DNA of 64,000 nt from Gymnothorax reevesii (lineage: Eukaryota > Chordata > Actinopteri > Anguilliformes > Muraenidae): assembly GCA_029721435.1 (NCBI GenBank), contig CM056581.1, positions 66,477,712-66,541,711 on the forward strand. Reading direction: 5' to 3'. The translations under genes and the position numbers were made by a program. Shown one piece after another: positions 53,450-64,000 of this stretch. Every line of letters starts with the position of its first letter. Position 1 is the stretch's first letter. The notes beneath the pieces are model-generated. The model saw only the letters and a list, made by a program, of their open reading frames with translations, did not search any database and was not told the DNA's origin.

Positions 53450-53717
53450 GGGGTTTCAGACATTGCTTAGCGAGGGCCTTTTTGTGTACCCTGGCCTGAC
53501 CTAAAAAGGTTGTGGCCTATGCAAAGGGAAGGGGAAGTGAAAGAGGAGTTGCTGACAGTCAATGAAATTCCTGGACCGCATTTAAAAACATTAAGTTGCA
53601 GACTAAACAAAATTCACGATTCAGAAATGTCAGCTGGTTTCACATGCTCCTACTCCATACTGCCAGATTGAATAGAGATCCAGTGACTCAGGCAACCACT
53701 GGAGTACACTGAAGCAG
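53450..53717. repeat. Block B', 268 bp, right copy
   Basis: Second copy of 51409-51676. Positions 53707-53714 (CACTGAAG) are the left target-site duplicate of the composite hAT element and 53715-53717 its first three bases. Confidence 0.92.
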
Positions 53718-53724
53718 GGCCAGA

Positions 53725-56656
53725 TTATGGGGGGTCTGAGTTTGCCAACCTACCGTACCTAAGGATTCTACAAAAGTTTCTTTCTGCTCTTCCTTCTTCC
53801 ACTATCTCGTCAAAGTTGAGCTGTCGAACAAACTCTGATTCTATTGCTAGAAGGGAGAGTGAATTCAACCGATTTTGGCACATTTTCATCCTGAGCTCAT
53901 TTTTAATTCGAGCCAGTCTGGAGAATGACCGTTCCCCTTCATAGTTTGTTATAGGCAGGGTCAAAAACAGTCTGAGTGCTATTTAAACATCTGGGAAAGT
54001 GGACTGTAAATCCAAATTTACCATGGTCTTTAGCATTGTATTTGGGCATTTTTGTTCTTCTGAAATGAATGATTTGTACTCAACAAGTTCATCTGTCAAG
54101 CTCATAGTCAGATCAGTGGGATATGCTGCAGCAAGAGATTTGGCCCTTAAAGTGAGCTCACTGTTGGACATATTATCAGGCATGAAAAGAACATGAAAAA
54201 GATTGGTCAAGTGTGTGTATGCAGTTCAGTGGTTCTCAAATTCGGTCCTGGTGCCCCCTGTGTATGCTGGTTTTTGTTCCAGCCACAACTGCAATTCTAA
54301 GATCTTAATAAGCTGTTACTTTGTCTTAATTAGCAGAATTCCATGTTTAGAGTAGTTATTTACCATCTTAAGTCACATTTGGATGGACACATCCATTCTG
54401 CTATGGAGAATAAAAACCCTTGAACATCTTGTGCTTAATTTTCAATATTGCTGGGATTTTCAGGTGAAAACTTTTTTAAACAGAACCAAATAAAATCAAC
54501 AGAAAACACAACAGGTGTGACTCCATTGTTTGCCAAGTAAATTGTCGGGTTTTACCTCCATGTGTTAAGAGTTTCACCAATGAGGAACCTGTGGATATTT
54601 GCATAAATGCACCTAATTAAAACAAATCAACAGCTTGTTAAAATCCTATAATTGCAGTTGCGGCTGGAACAAAAACCAGCATACACAGGGGGGCGCCAGG
54701 ACCGAATTTGAGAACCACTGAGTGAACCAATGGTTAAGACAGGACACAAGTTTTTCAATTAGAACATTGAACGTTTCAATCCGAGACTTTTCTTTTCCAC
54801 TAAATTCAACACCTGGCTCTGCACTTTCATCAGCCATACATTTGCGCTTCTTTGTGCGCTGGAGGTGATGTCTGTAGTCTTGGGAGACTGAATCGATAAC
54901 ATTTAAAGCTGACCCTTCAAAAAAGGCAAAATTGTCTCCCTGTGCTGCCACAAAGTCATGAAGTGAAAGGAGAAGCTGTGTAGCTGTGTGCATGTCAATG
55001 TCATGTTTCTGTAACTGCAGGCTCATGGCTTGGAACCGCTGCAGTATTGTATCCCCAAAGTGTGCCATGAAAGCTATCTCTAGGGTGTCCAGCTTGCCAC
55101 AGAGTGCAGAAGCCTCGCTTCTAGTTTCACGTTTCTCCTGAGAATCTTTGGATATATTGTTCAATGCCTCTCTCAATTGTGCATAATATTTCCAAAGAGC
55201 CTTTGTTGATTCAGCTCTTGAACTCCAGTGGTTACCTGACAAAGATTTCAGTGTGAGTTTCACATCTGTATCATGGAACACCTTTCCCCACCTGTGTGTT
55301 GACGAGGCACAAAATGTGTACATTGATTGCAGAAAGTCAAAGAAACGGCCAGCTTCTGGGCTACTGTCAACAGCATTGACAGCGACTAAATTCAATGAAT
55401 GTGCCGCGCAGGGGACATAACAAATCAATGGGTTTATTTGTTTCAGATGAGCTTGGACTCCATTGTGCTTTCCTGACATATTACTTGCATTGTTATAAAA
55501 CTGGCCTTGACACTTAGTTAAGTCTAGGCCCAGGTTCTCCATCATTGCAACAACACACTCAGCCAAACTGTTCCCACTATGATTTTCAATAGGCTCAAAA
55601 GCCAGAAAACGCTCAACTACTTCTCCACCATTATTTACAAACCTGAAAATAAAAGTGAGTTGGTCCACATGAGCAAGGTCTGGAGTGGAGTCAACGATAA
55701 CAGAGAAGTTTTTGGCCTCTTTAATCTCGCTGATAATTGCTTCCTTTGTTCTTTTTCCCATTAAGTGGATAAATTCCTCACAGATTGTGGACGAGAGGTA
55801 GGACACAGAGCCTTTGCCCTTGCCTCCAAACCTTTGGAGATGGTCAGCTAGAAAAGGGTCAAATTTTGGCTAACAGTTCGACAATGCCCAGGAAATTACC
55901 ATTGTGAGGTGATCCCAACCGCTCATCTCCCCTGAAAGAAAGGCCCCTCTCCCCCAAAAACTGAATTACAGCAATAACTCTTTTCAAAACTTCCTGCCAG
56001 TATTGCCTCTCTGCATCAATTTGTTTGACAAGATCAGAATCAACTCTTCCTGTGTGTTTGGAGCGACTGAATAATGCTAACATGCAAGCCCTATGCTCCT
56101 CACTCCTCTCATGCTCACCGATACGCTCAGAATGTTTCCAATGTTTCCAATAACCCGTGGACAGAGGCATTGTGCTGACTTGAAAACAGTTTGCAAGCAA
56201 AACAAAAGATGCAACCAGATGAAGGGGAGTAAAGTAACCTCTGCCTAGTCACAGACTGGCCATTAGGTAGAGAGCATTTGATTAAGGAATTTGTGAAACT
56301 CCTAGTGATGCCCCCCATCGTCCTATACCTACTTGAGGTAGGGTACTTTTCACTTCGATTTTGAAAAGCAGCTGCTCCTCTACTAACCAGAATCGACTTG
56401 ACCTGTTCAGTAATGGCACTTGGCCATAAAGCAGGGTCATTAACCGTTTCACACCAGGTATGATCAAACCAGTGATCTCTTCATTGTTGCAACTCGGGCT
56501 ACTGATGACATTATCAATATTTGAATCTTGAGGCTTGACAAAAAAGTTAGAAATCAAAGGCATATTTTTTTTTTTTTTTTTTTTATTTAAATCGGCCTGC
56601 TTTGCCTCCCTATTTTTTTGGCTTTTCGTTTTGAAGCCCCACGTTTTTGTTTGCAA
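53725..56656 (-). pseudogene. hAT transposase (zinc-finger MYM/TTF type), degenerate, nearly full length
   Basis: Order on the - strand: basic N-terminus (56656), TTF-type zinc-finger region (RQRLLYSPSSGCIFCFACKL, about 56230), conserved SERIGEHERSEEHR and QFLGERGLSFRG, then the long catalytic frame 55806-54722 with VDSTPDLAHVDQ, and finally the C-terminal dimerisation block (YEGERSFSRLARIKNELR, about 53930). At least four frameshifts or stops. The second catalytic block reads FYNNASNMSG where the other copy has SYDNASNMSG, so an Asp is lost. A MITE at 54227-54720 splits the C-terminal part. Confidence 0.88.
54227..54720. mobile_element. hAT-type MITE inserted in the hAT transposase relic
   Basis: Ends CAGTGGTTCTCAAATTCGG and CGAATTTGAGAACCACTG; an inverted-orientation relative of 42454-43030. 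The other transposase copy (58910-58935) shows the empty site. The flanks no longer give a clean 8-bp duplication. Confidence 0.85.
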
Positions 56657-56689
56657 TCCATACTACTGATGTCAAGTGTAATGTTAGAG

Positions 56690-57957
56690 TGTTATATCTA
56701 TTGGATTCTCATGGGGACTTTCACAACTGATTGTAATAATACAACAATAATATAATACAGTATAAACGGGTACCCACAATACAAGGCAACAAGCCTTAAA
56801 AAAGGGCATTGGAAATGCTTAAGCCAAAGGCTTTGAGCCTTTGAAGGTGCAGTGCTGTTTCTAATAATATAATATAATATAAATGGATATAAGCCTTTAA
56901 AAAAGGCTGTTGAATGTTAAACTGCTGAACAAGTCAGGTTGCACAGGTTGAATACAAAGCAAGTTGTCAAGCTGAAAGGTCAGGTTGTGAAGAGTAGTGA
57001 AGCAGGGGGCTATATATAGAGAGAGCCCATGTCTCCGCCCCTTCAATCAGTCTATTGGAAAATCGATATTGGAATTCCACTTAGACTTCCAAATTTGTTC
57101 ACTGAAAATACAGTAGCCCTTACAATGGCTTTAAGTCTTAAGGTACACTATTATTACATTACAATACAATGCAATACAATATAATATAATGTAAATGTCA
57201 ATGAGCTATTTAATAGGGTGTTGAATGCTAAATCTGATAGTCTAGGAAAGGTTTTAATGTAAGAATGTTGTTAGGAGATTCGTTAAATGGATTTAGCAAT
57301 ATTGGATTTTCACTTAAACTTCCAAAATTTCTGCCATGTGAGGAGTATCGTTAAAAGCAATGGCAAGTGTATGTGGGAGTGTTGTATTGATACTGGATTT
57401 TCATTTGGACTTCACTTTGTTGGCATTGGTGTGTACAGTACACCCCTTTACAGTGGGGACATATAGAAGCAAAATCTGCAAAGTGAAGCGGGGCGAAACT
57501 CAGTGTTCTGAAGGTGAATATCTACCAGTCTACTACTCTCCTCGAAGATAAGTTAGATAGGTTAAAATGACATGTGAATCTGCTGTGTATTGTGGCTGGA
57601 CCACTGTACAGCCTGCCCCTGAGTCTAGCTCGGCTATAGGACACTTGCTTCACGATAAGGTCGCGATGCGCAATAAATTTGTTTGGAGTTAGAGATTTCT
57701 GAACTGTTGGACGTGTCGCAATGACTGTTTCGATACACTCCAAGGACCATGTCGTATTGTGCACGCACAAGTGAGATTTAGCGACTTTTGGCCTTCTCTG
57801 GCGACGAAAACCTCATCTAGTGACTTAGCGGCTTTTTAGGTGAATCTGGCGACTTTAAAAAAAAACACATCTCTCGAGTGTCAAAATCATTGTTTTTCAA
57901 TGTAACTTCAGCTCTGCACCGCCACCAGAAGCTTATTTCATGGTAAAGGGGGCCCTC
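56690..57957. other. AT-rich spacer between the two hAT transposase relics
   Basis: Contains TATAATA-type simple repeats near 56745-56890 and 57150-57200 and a GGCGACTTT/GGCGACGAAA stretch near 57780-57860. No coding identified. A 5' hAT terminus for the - strand copy was not found. Confidence 0.4.
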
Positions 57958-59402
57958 GTTGACTCCACACCAGACCTTGCTCATGTGGACCAACTCACTT
58001 TTATTTTCAGGTTTGTAAATAATGGTGGAGAAGTAGTTGAGCGTTTTTCTGGCTTTTGAGCCTAGTGAAAATAATAGTGGGAACAGTTTGGCTGAGTGTG
58101 TTGTTGCAATGGTGGAGAACCTGGACCTAGACTTAACTAACTGTCGAGGCCAGTCTTATGACAATGCAAGTAATATGTCAGGAAAGCACAATGGAGTCCA
58201 AGCTCATCTGAATAAACCCATTGATTTGTTATGTCCCCTGTGCAGCACATTCATTGAATTTAGTCGCTGTCAATGCTGTTGACAGTAGCCCAGAAGCTGG
58301 CCGTTTCTTTGACTTTCTGCAATCAATGTACACATTTTGTGCCTCGTCAACACACAGGTGGGGAAAGGTGTTCCATGATACAGATGTGAAACTCACACTG
58401 AAATCTTTGTCAGGTACTCGCTGGAGTTCAAGAGCTGAATCAACAAAGGCTCTTTGGAAATATTATGCACAATTGAGAGAGGCATTGAACAATATTTCCA
58501 AAGATTCTCAGGAGAAACGTGAAACTAGAAGCGAGGCTTCTGCACTCTGTGGCAAGCTGGACACCCTAGAGATAGCTTTCATGGCACACTTTTGGGATAC
58601 AATACTGCAGCGGTTCCAAGCCACGAGCCTGCAGTTACAGAAACATGACATTGACATACACACAGCTACACAGCTTCTCCTTTCACTTCATGACTTTGTG
58701 GCAGCACAGAGAGACAATTTTGCCTTTTTTGAAGGGTCAGCTTTAAATGTTATCGATTCAGTCTCCCAAGACTACAAACATGACCTCCAGCGCACAAAGA
58801 AGTGCAAATGTATGGCTGATTAAAGTGCAGAGCCAAGTGTTGAATTTAGTGGACAAGTTTCGGATTGAAACGTTCAATGTTCTAATTGACAAACTTGTGT
58901 CCTGTCTTAACCATCGGTTAACTGCATACACGCACTTGACTAATATTTTTCATGTCCTTTTCATGCCTGATATGTCCAACAGTGAGCTCACTTTAAGGGC
59001 TGAATCTCTTGCTGCAGCATATCCCACTGATCTGACTATGAGCTTGGCAGATGAATTTGTTCAGTACAAATCATTCATCTCAGAAGAACAAAAATGCCCA
59101 AATACAATGCTAAAGACCATGGTAAATTTGGATTTTCAGTCCACTTTCCCAGATGTTTACATAGCACTTAGACTGTTTTTGACCCTGCCTATAACAAACT
59201 GTGAAGGGGAACGGTCATTCTCCAGACTGGCTCGAATTAAAAATGAGCTCAGGATGAAAATTTGCCAAAATTGGTTGAATTCACTCTCCCTTCTAGCAAT
59301 AGAATCAGAGTTTGTTCGACAGCTCAACTTTGGTGAGTTAGTGGAAGAAGGAAGAGCAGAAAGAAACTTTTGTAGAATCCTTAGGTACGGTAGGTTGGCG
59401 CG
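57958..59402 (+). pseudogene. hAT transposase, 5'-truncated inverted copy
   Basis: Begins inside the catalytic domain at DSTPDLAHVDQLTFIFRF. It retains SYDNASNMSGKHNGVQA and continues to CEGERSFSRLARIKNELR and the C-terminal block. A frameshift near 58045 and stops near 58825 interrupt it. It is highly similar to the - strand copy and thus forms a long inverted repeat with it. The zinc finger and first third are absent. Confidence 0.87.
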
Positions 59403-59915
59403 GGGGTGGGGGGTTCGGAGTGTTGGGGGGGTGGTTTGCAAACTCCTGGCCCCGGGGCCCAGATCCCCCATAATCCGGCCCTGCCTATAACAGTGTGAGT
59501 AGTCATAAGATCCTAGAGAATAGAGGCCCTCTGACACCCCCCCCCTTCCGGGCCCCTGGGTGCCGGCCCCACTGGCCCGGTCCGTAATATGGCCCTGCAC
59601 TGAAGAAAGACATTGTTATGTCAATGGAACTAGCTTGAGATAACATGCCTTCTGACAAGCAACAGCAGTTTTGTAGGAAGTACAGTCCTGTTGAAAAAAA
59701 CAGCAGTATGTTAAGAAATGTGACTGAAGTGCAAATATATTTTTTAAAAGGTTTCAGTTTCATATTTCAAATCTAGTAGAAACCTTATACATTCTATTCC
59801 AAATCAAAGCATTCACAAATTTCATCAAGTTTATGTTACCATTTTACAGGAAGCAAAGAAAACAATTGATTCTGATTTTGCGTCACATCAAGTAAACCAA
59901 CTTCTGGCACCTAGA

Positions 59916-60184
59916 ACATACCTCCCAAGTGACCCACATTTGGTGGGTCCGACCCACAAGCAAGTGAAAAAACCCGCAATTTGCGCATTGAGGGATTTAT
60001 ATGTTGCGCCTTAACCCCCGCTTAATAATGCGCCATGAATTTAAAAAAATTAAACACAAATTCCACCCTCCGTTCAACAAAATGGTAAGGAAATAAATCG
60101 TTTTCTCCCCGCCCCACGCTCAACAAAATTGAATGCTGTGGTCATGGACCAGCATCTCCATCCTTCAAACTTGGGAGGTATGCC
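59916..60184. mobile_element. MITE with CATACCTCCCAAGT ends
   Basis: CATACCTCCCAAGT at the left and ACTTGGGAGGTATG at the right, about 270 bp, non-coding. Target duplication not clear. It lies in the C-terminal side of the Tc1 relic. Confidence 0.65.
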
Positions 60185-60453
60185 AGAATGAACAAACTAA
60201 ATTCCACAGTTCTAGTGAATTTTTGGGTTTTGCTTCAGAAACAGCATTTTTAAATGTCATTCCATGAGTTTTCAATGGAGTTGAGTTCAGGGGATTAAGC
60301 TGGCCACTTAATTTCCTCAATCCTGTTTGTCTGGAACCAAGACGTGGCTTGCTTACTCGTGTGTTTGGGGTCGGTTTCTTGTTGAGATACCGATTTTAGG
60401 GGCATTTGCTCCTCGGCACCATAATCTCTTCAAGTATTTTGATCCCATTATGG

Positions 60454-60930
60454 CAGGGATACTGACTCTTATCCAGAATGAGCCAGTGTTGGTGTAGGCT
60501 TTCATTCTAATTATGCAGTTTCACACCCGACTCCACAAATCAAGGGTCTATGGCAAAAGCTTTATGTGCTTATCTATAGAATCAGTTGTGTGACTGGGGC
60601 TACACTTTACTTGAAGGTACCGTCATAAGAGTGACATGACACAGTCAGAACTGTTACATGTGTCATGTAAAATTTATGACAGTGTCATGTCACTCTTATG
60701 ACGAAGTTGTCATAATCAAGATAACCCAAACAATGTAAAATTGTCATCCCAAAAAACGAATGACACTTAATGACAACGTTTATGACATTGACATAATGTT
60801 TATGACACGTTCATGACTGTGTCATGTCACTCTTATGACAATGCCTTCAAGTAAAGTGTTACCGTGACTGGTTGGTTAGAATGAAAGCCTGCACCCACAC
60901 CGGCTCATTCTGGATGAGTGAGTATCCCTG
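60454..60930. mobile_element. hAT-type MITE inside the Tc1 relic
   Basis: Ends CAGGGATACTGACTCTTATC and GAGTGAGTATCCCTG, with pairing extending through AATGAGCC and TTCTAA. Perfect octamer CATTATGG at 60446-60453 and 60931-60938. Its middle is occupied by a second element at 60598-60863. Confidence 0.9.
60598..60863. mobile_element. Second MITE nested in the first
   Basis: Ends GGCTACACTTTACTTGAAGG and CCTTCAAGTAAAGTGTTACC. Perfect octamer GTGACTGG at 60590-60597 and 60864-60871. The interior repeats GTCATGTCACTCTTATGAC in both directions, so it folds into hairpins. Confidence 0.9.
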
Positions 60931-61330
60931 CATTATGGCATATGATAAATATAACTCCATAGCATGAAAAACGACCCCATGCCATGATTTCTGTATCACC
61001 ATGCTTCACTGTCATCATTCTGGAAAACAGCATTTTTCTGCTCTGAAACCACCCAGTGTAGGTGAGCCAGTCACCTTGGTAAAGTCTGAATCCAGATTTT
61101 ATGCCTTTATCAGTCAAAAGTCAGCAATCCAGTGCAAATGCATAAGTAATATGCAGGATTGTATAACTAGAGCAAACTCCTGTAATGAATGGGAGTTTTG
61201 TATGGAGCCTTGCGTAAATGCATCTAAAGCCTGAATTACTGATTGCCTAATCGATGTGGCTTTACATAATTTTTTGTTTTGGTACTTCTAGTCATATTGG
61301 TGGTCAGAGTTCTGTCATAATATCGGCTCC

Positions 61331-61809
61331 AATTAAAAGTATCCATTTAGCTGGTTAAGTCAGTGAGGTGTTAGAAAGGCTGACAAACAGGCTAGCTAGT
61401 TTGCCAACTACCTAGTTTTAATATGAGCTAACTGCTGGTGATCTAATGCCGAACCTCAAAATTAAAGATGGCCTAAAAAATAATGGTAAGTACTTTTGTA
61501 CTTCAAAAATGCATTTTGAAAAATAATAGGAGTTCCCAAAGCATTCTATGTAGCCCTCACCTTCAAAATGCTCACCACCTAATGTTTTTGTTTGAAAAAC
61601 TTATTACTTTTTATAAAGTTTATTATACATTTCCTGTCCTCTTTAATTCTGAAAAGATGTCTTATTTTTTGTTAATCAATTTGCCCAGAAACGTACATTG
61701 CTGAACACCTGTCAAATATTATGGCTTATATGTCCCTGGGGCAGATTACACCGTGCTGCCCTACCTCTCACGCAGGGGCATCAAATCAGACCACTGCTGA
61801 ACAGATAAA
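61331..61809. other. Unassigned stretch
   Basis: No gene or element recognised. Confidence 0.3.
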
Positions 61810-63230
61810 AGCACCAACATTTCATAACTTTTATTGATGAATTTTAAAAAATCCTGATTAATGACTCATTTTACATTTCCCCACATATAATGAATTTTAC
61901 AATAGGCTACACATAAACACGGACATACATGAACATATCACGATAAGGCACCGTTGGCATTTATATTCCAGCATTTAAACTCAAAGACCCAGTGTAAAAA
62001 TACAACACTCAAATAACTTAATATAAAACCTCAGGAAAGCTTTTGCATCGAGGAAAGAGATCATTAGGACAGTTTACCGAAGCAGCCAGTGCTCACTCCA
62101 GAGGTGCCTCATTACCTCAAAGAGGAAGTCAAGTCAAAGGGCTCATTCCATTCTTGTGCAGAATCAAAATTCCCTGTCCTCAAAATAGCGCGATTGTGTA
62201 AGAAGCTACGCTTTCAGACTCTATAAAAATCTGCTACGGGGTGTATATGGACTTCTACGCGGACTTGCAGGGATTCTACTCAGATGCAGGCTTCATCAGA
62301 TGCACAATTATGCAAAACAATTTAATGCGCAAATCATTCAGCCTCACTGTATACTGCGGCAGGCACAGGTTTTTTTTGTTCGTTTGTGAATCGGGGATGT
62401 ACCCACAGGAATGGCAGTGTTCTGAATCCCAGTCCCATTTACGGTCCCTGTCCTGCACACCAGTAATGATGTGGCACATTTCATTCAGTGTCACAGTACA
62501 TTAAACTGATGTCTGTGAGGACTGAATCTGTAAGTCTGGAGTGCAGACATGTGGATTCAGCCTTTAATTCCACATCCTTCCTTCCTTTTCACCATTTCAG
62601 CTCCAGCCATCGGGGCGGCAAGGAAAAGGAGTGAGATAAACGAATGAAAACAAGAAATTAAACGTAAATCTGCAAAGTAAAACATCGGCGCTGCTTCAGC
62701 AGGAGCACAATGTCAGTAACAGACCGCACAGGTGAGAGAGGTAGATCCGCAGGTCTATCAATTATACGCAACACATTCCTGAAAAATACCTCCACAAGGG
62801 AACACGTTCTTCTTTGCTAAAATATTTTTAAAAATTTGGTATTCTCAATTCCACACTCATTAAACAGATGGGAATCTCCTTAACAATGGCAGATCTCAAT
62901 TGATTTCTTTCTTACGGGACAAGATGAAAGTAAATATGTGAATAGTAAACTGCTGGAATGAGGCCTAAGTCCGATAGTGGTTTCAATGTGCTGTCATGAC
63001 TGGGAGATTTCAGTCCGTCCAAAACTCAGTCATGTACGTCAGCAATGAAAATTTACACTAAATCCTCAGACACTTGCGACATCTGGGCATGTGCCCAGTC
63101 CCAGGAGTCAATGTACACAAATGCATACACACACGCGCACACATACAAACATGCACACACACACACACACGCAACACATATGCCTGCCTTCCCCTGATAG
63201 TTGGCATGCAATGTTAAGAACAATGCGCAT
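61810..63230 (-). other. Probable 3' UTR of the DNase-like gene
   Basis: Follows the stop codon at 63231-63233 on the - strand. An AATAAA on that strand is at 61835-61830, giving a 3' UTR of about 1.4 kb. Other usable signals cannot be excluded. It includes a CA microsatellite at about 63125-63180. Confidence 0.45.
63120..63180. repeat. CA microsatellite
   Basis: Interrupted (AC)n with CGC and CATAC breaks. Confidence 0.85.
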
Positions 63231-63353
63231 TCAGGCAAGGCTGAGGAAGAGTATGCAGGCAGCGATGAAGATGACCGAGAGGGTTGCTTGTGATCGCCGA
63301 GCTGAAGACTTCAAATCAAGACATATCGGATAGTGGTCACTCAACTCCAGTGC
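63231..63353 (-). CDS. Terminal coding exon of a DNase I-like gene (DNASE1L1-like)
   Basis: 41 codons including stop: ALELSDHYPICLDLKSS, then ARRSQATLSVIFIAACIL and FLSLA. The SDHYP motif near the C-terminus carries the Asp and catalytic His of DNase I-family endonucleases, and the last intron of that family falls just before this motif. The acceptor on the - strand is TGTATTTCAG. The hydrophobic tail after a small, polar stretch resembles the lipid-anchored DNASE1L1 rather than secreted DNASE1. Upstream exons are not found before the window end. Paralogue identity (1L1 versus others) is an inference from the tail. Confidence 0.75.
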   Translation of the reverse strand, partial: ALELSDHYPICLDLKSSARRSQATLSVIFIAACILFLSLA

Positions 63354-64000
63354 CTGAAATACAAACATTCACATAACTCCTAAAATACACACTGATGCAG
63401 CGAATACCCAAAGACAGAAATGCACATTGGATGTCAGAATGATCAAAATATTCACTGGCACACACGCACACGTACTGAAATAGACAGATCGAATGCCTTA
63501 AACACAAACACACATCCAGTGCTAATACTAATACAGGATCAAACACTCGGAGGCTATTGCACCAATATCTTGCAAATCAAGTTCTCTGCGAAGGTGTTTG
63601 TACAGTATTTTATCTTGGCACTATCAAAGGAAAACAGAGGAGCACACTGTCTAACTTGCAAATAGCAAAAGTTTTATTGTGACATTTCGGTACTTAAACC
63701 TTAATCAGACAAATACAAAACACCTAGAAAGAAGCCATCTTAAATAGGGTGTGCTGGAGAGTCTCGACCCGTCATCCGTATGTATACGCGCTAACCCATC
63801 CTATAGTTTTAAGGGAATGATGTGGCACCTATTATTTCCTGAAAAATACCCAAAACCATGCATAGAAACCAGAAAAATAAATAAATAAATATATATACAT
63901 ACACCACCCTCCATTATTATTGGCACCCCTGTTTAAGATGTGTTCTTTAGCTGCTAATAAATTCAGTTTTTTTCAAAATAATATAGGACCACAAGGAAAA
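63354..64000 (-). other. Last intron of the DNase-like gene, as far as visible
   Basis: No further DNase I-like exon seen. Contains AT-rich and CACACA-rich sequence. Confidence 0.4.

Larger units (their letters stand above)
53715..59597. mobile_element. Composite hAT element, 5.88 kb, perfect 8-bp duplication
   Basis: The outer ends are CAGGGCCAGATTATGG (53715) and, inverted, CAGGGCCATATTACGG (59597), 14 of 16 matching. The octamer CACTGAAG lies at 53707-53714 and 59598-59605. Inside are a - strand transposase relic (53725-56656) and a + strand 5'-truncated relic (57958-59402) in inverted orientation, with about 1.3 kb of AT-rich sequence between. A third hAT-like end, ATAATCCGGCCCTG, lies internally at 59470-59483. 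Confidence 0.88.
59681..61330 (-). mobile_element. Tc1-like transposon relic with nested inserts
   Basis: The - strand reads DTEIMAWGRFSCYGVIFI (about 61015), then after the nested inserts QETDPKHTSKQATSWFQTNR (about 60345) and EEIKWPA.SPELNSIENSW, the block with the last two catalytic positions of Tc1 transposases. Stops are present. The left end near 59681 reads TACAGTCCTGTTGAAAA. Inserted are MITEs at 59916-60184 and 60454-60930. Confidence 0.8.

Noticed and set aside
53707..59483. Inner end at 59483 as the right border of the hAT insertion
   Set aside because: The bases after 59483 (CCTATAAC) do not match the left flank, whereas those after 59597 match all eight.

Overview
This is animal nuclear DNA, most likely from a ray-finned fish. 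Coding exons are short, split by GT-AG (one GC-AG) introns, and sit among Tc1/mariner, hAT, PIF/Harbinger and Merlin DNA transposons, a Gypsy and a BEL/Pao retrotransposon, L1-like LINE pieces and tRNA-derived SINE-like repeats. That mixture is typical of teleosts. I do not name a species. Nothing bacterial is present: no operons, no CRISPR array. No RNA gene could be supported.

Host genes. Only two are supported. (1) slc25a20, the mitochondrial carnitine/acylcarnitine carrier, on the + strand, is complete in nine coding exons from 7302 to 38516 (912 nt including stop, 303 residues). Intron 1 is about 23.8 kb and holds most of the mobile DNA. (2) The last coding exon of a DNase I-family gene (DNASE1L1-like, with a hydrophobic C-terminal tail) is on the - strand at 63231-63353. 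Its probable 3' UTR runs down to about 61810; the rest lies beyond the window.

Layout. 1-7000: a 711-bp repeat with a 41-bp minisatellite, a dead Merlin transposase, a 2.56-kb foldback made of hAT and Harbinger pieces, short-palindrome sequence, a Harbinger Myb-like relic, several MITEs and a LINE fragment. 7044-7412: slc25a20 5' region and exon 1. 7413-31167 (intron 1): a MITE nested in another element, a Tc1 relic, a dispersed repeat (R), a degenerate repeat rich in TGACCT half sites, the second 711-bp repeat, a 5'-truncated Gypsy element with its 3' LTR (17340-21651, - strand), a BEL/Pao element with both LTRs (21740-28637) and an L1-like 3' fragment. 31168-38516: exons 2-9; intron 5 carries an internally deleted Tc1-type element and intron 7 a hAT MITE. 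38517-45760: 3' UTR minisatellite, SINE/LINE repeats, a partial TTAA-type element and a tandem 1.29-kb duplication. 45761-53717: a 1.77-kb segment (A) and its near-identical copy (A'), the latter between two identical 268-bp blocks (B and B'). 53715-59597: a 5.9-kb composite hAT element with a perfect 8-bp target-site duplication and two inverted transposase relics. 59606-61330: a Tc1 relic invaded by a MITE that was itself invaded by another MITE. 61800-64000: the DNase-like gene.

Most notable structure. The B-A'-B' arrangement ends three bases inside the left end of the composite hAT element. It looks like a break at a transposon end that was repaired by copying a 1.77-kb segment from 4 kb away. 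Second is the slc25a20 stop codon, which lies inside the first unit of a 31-bp minisatellite.
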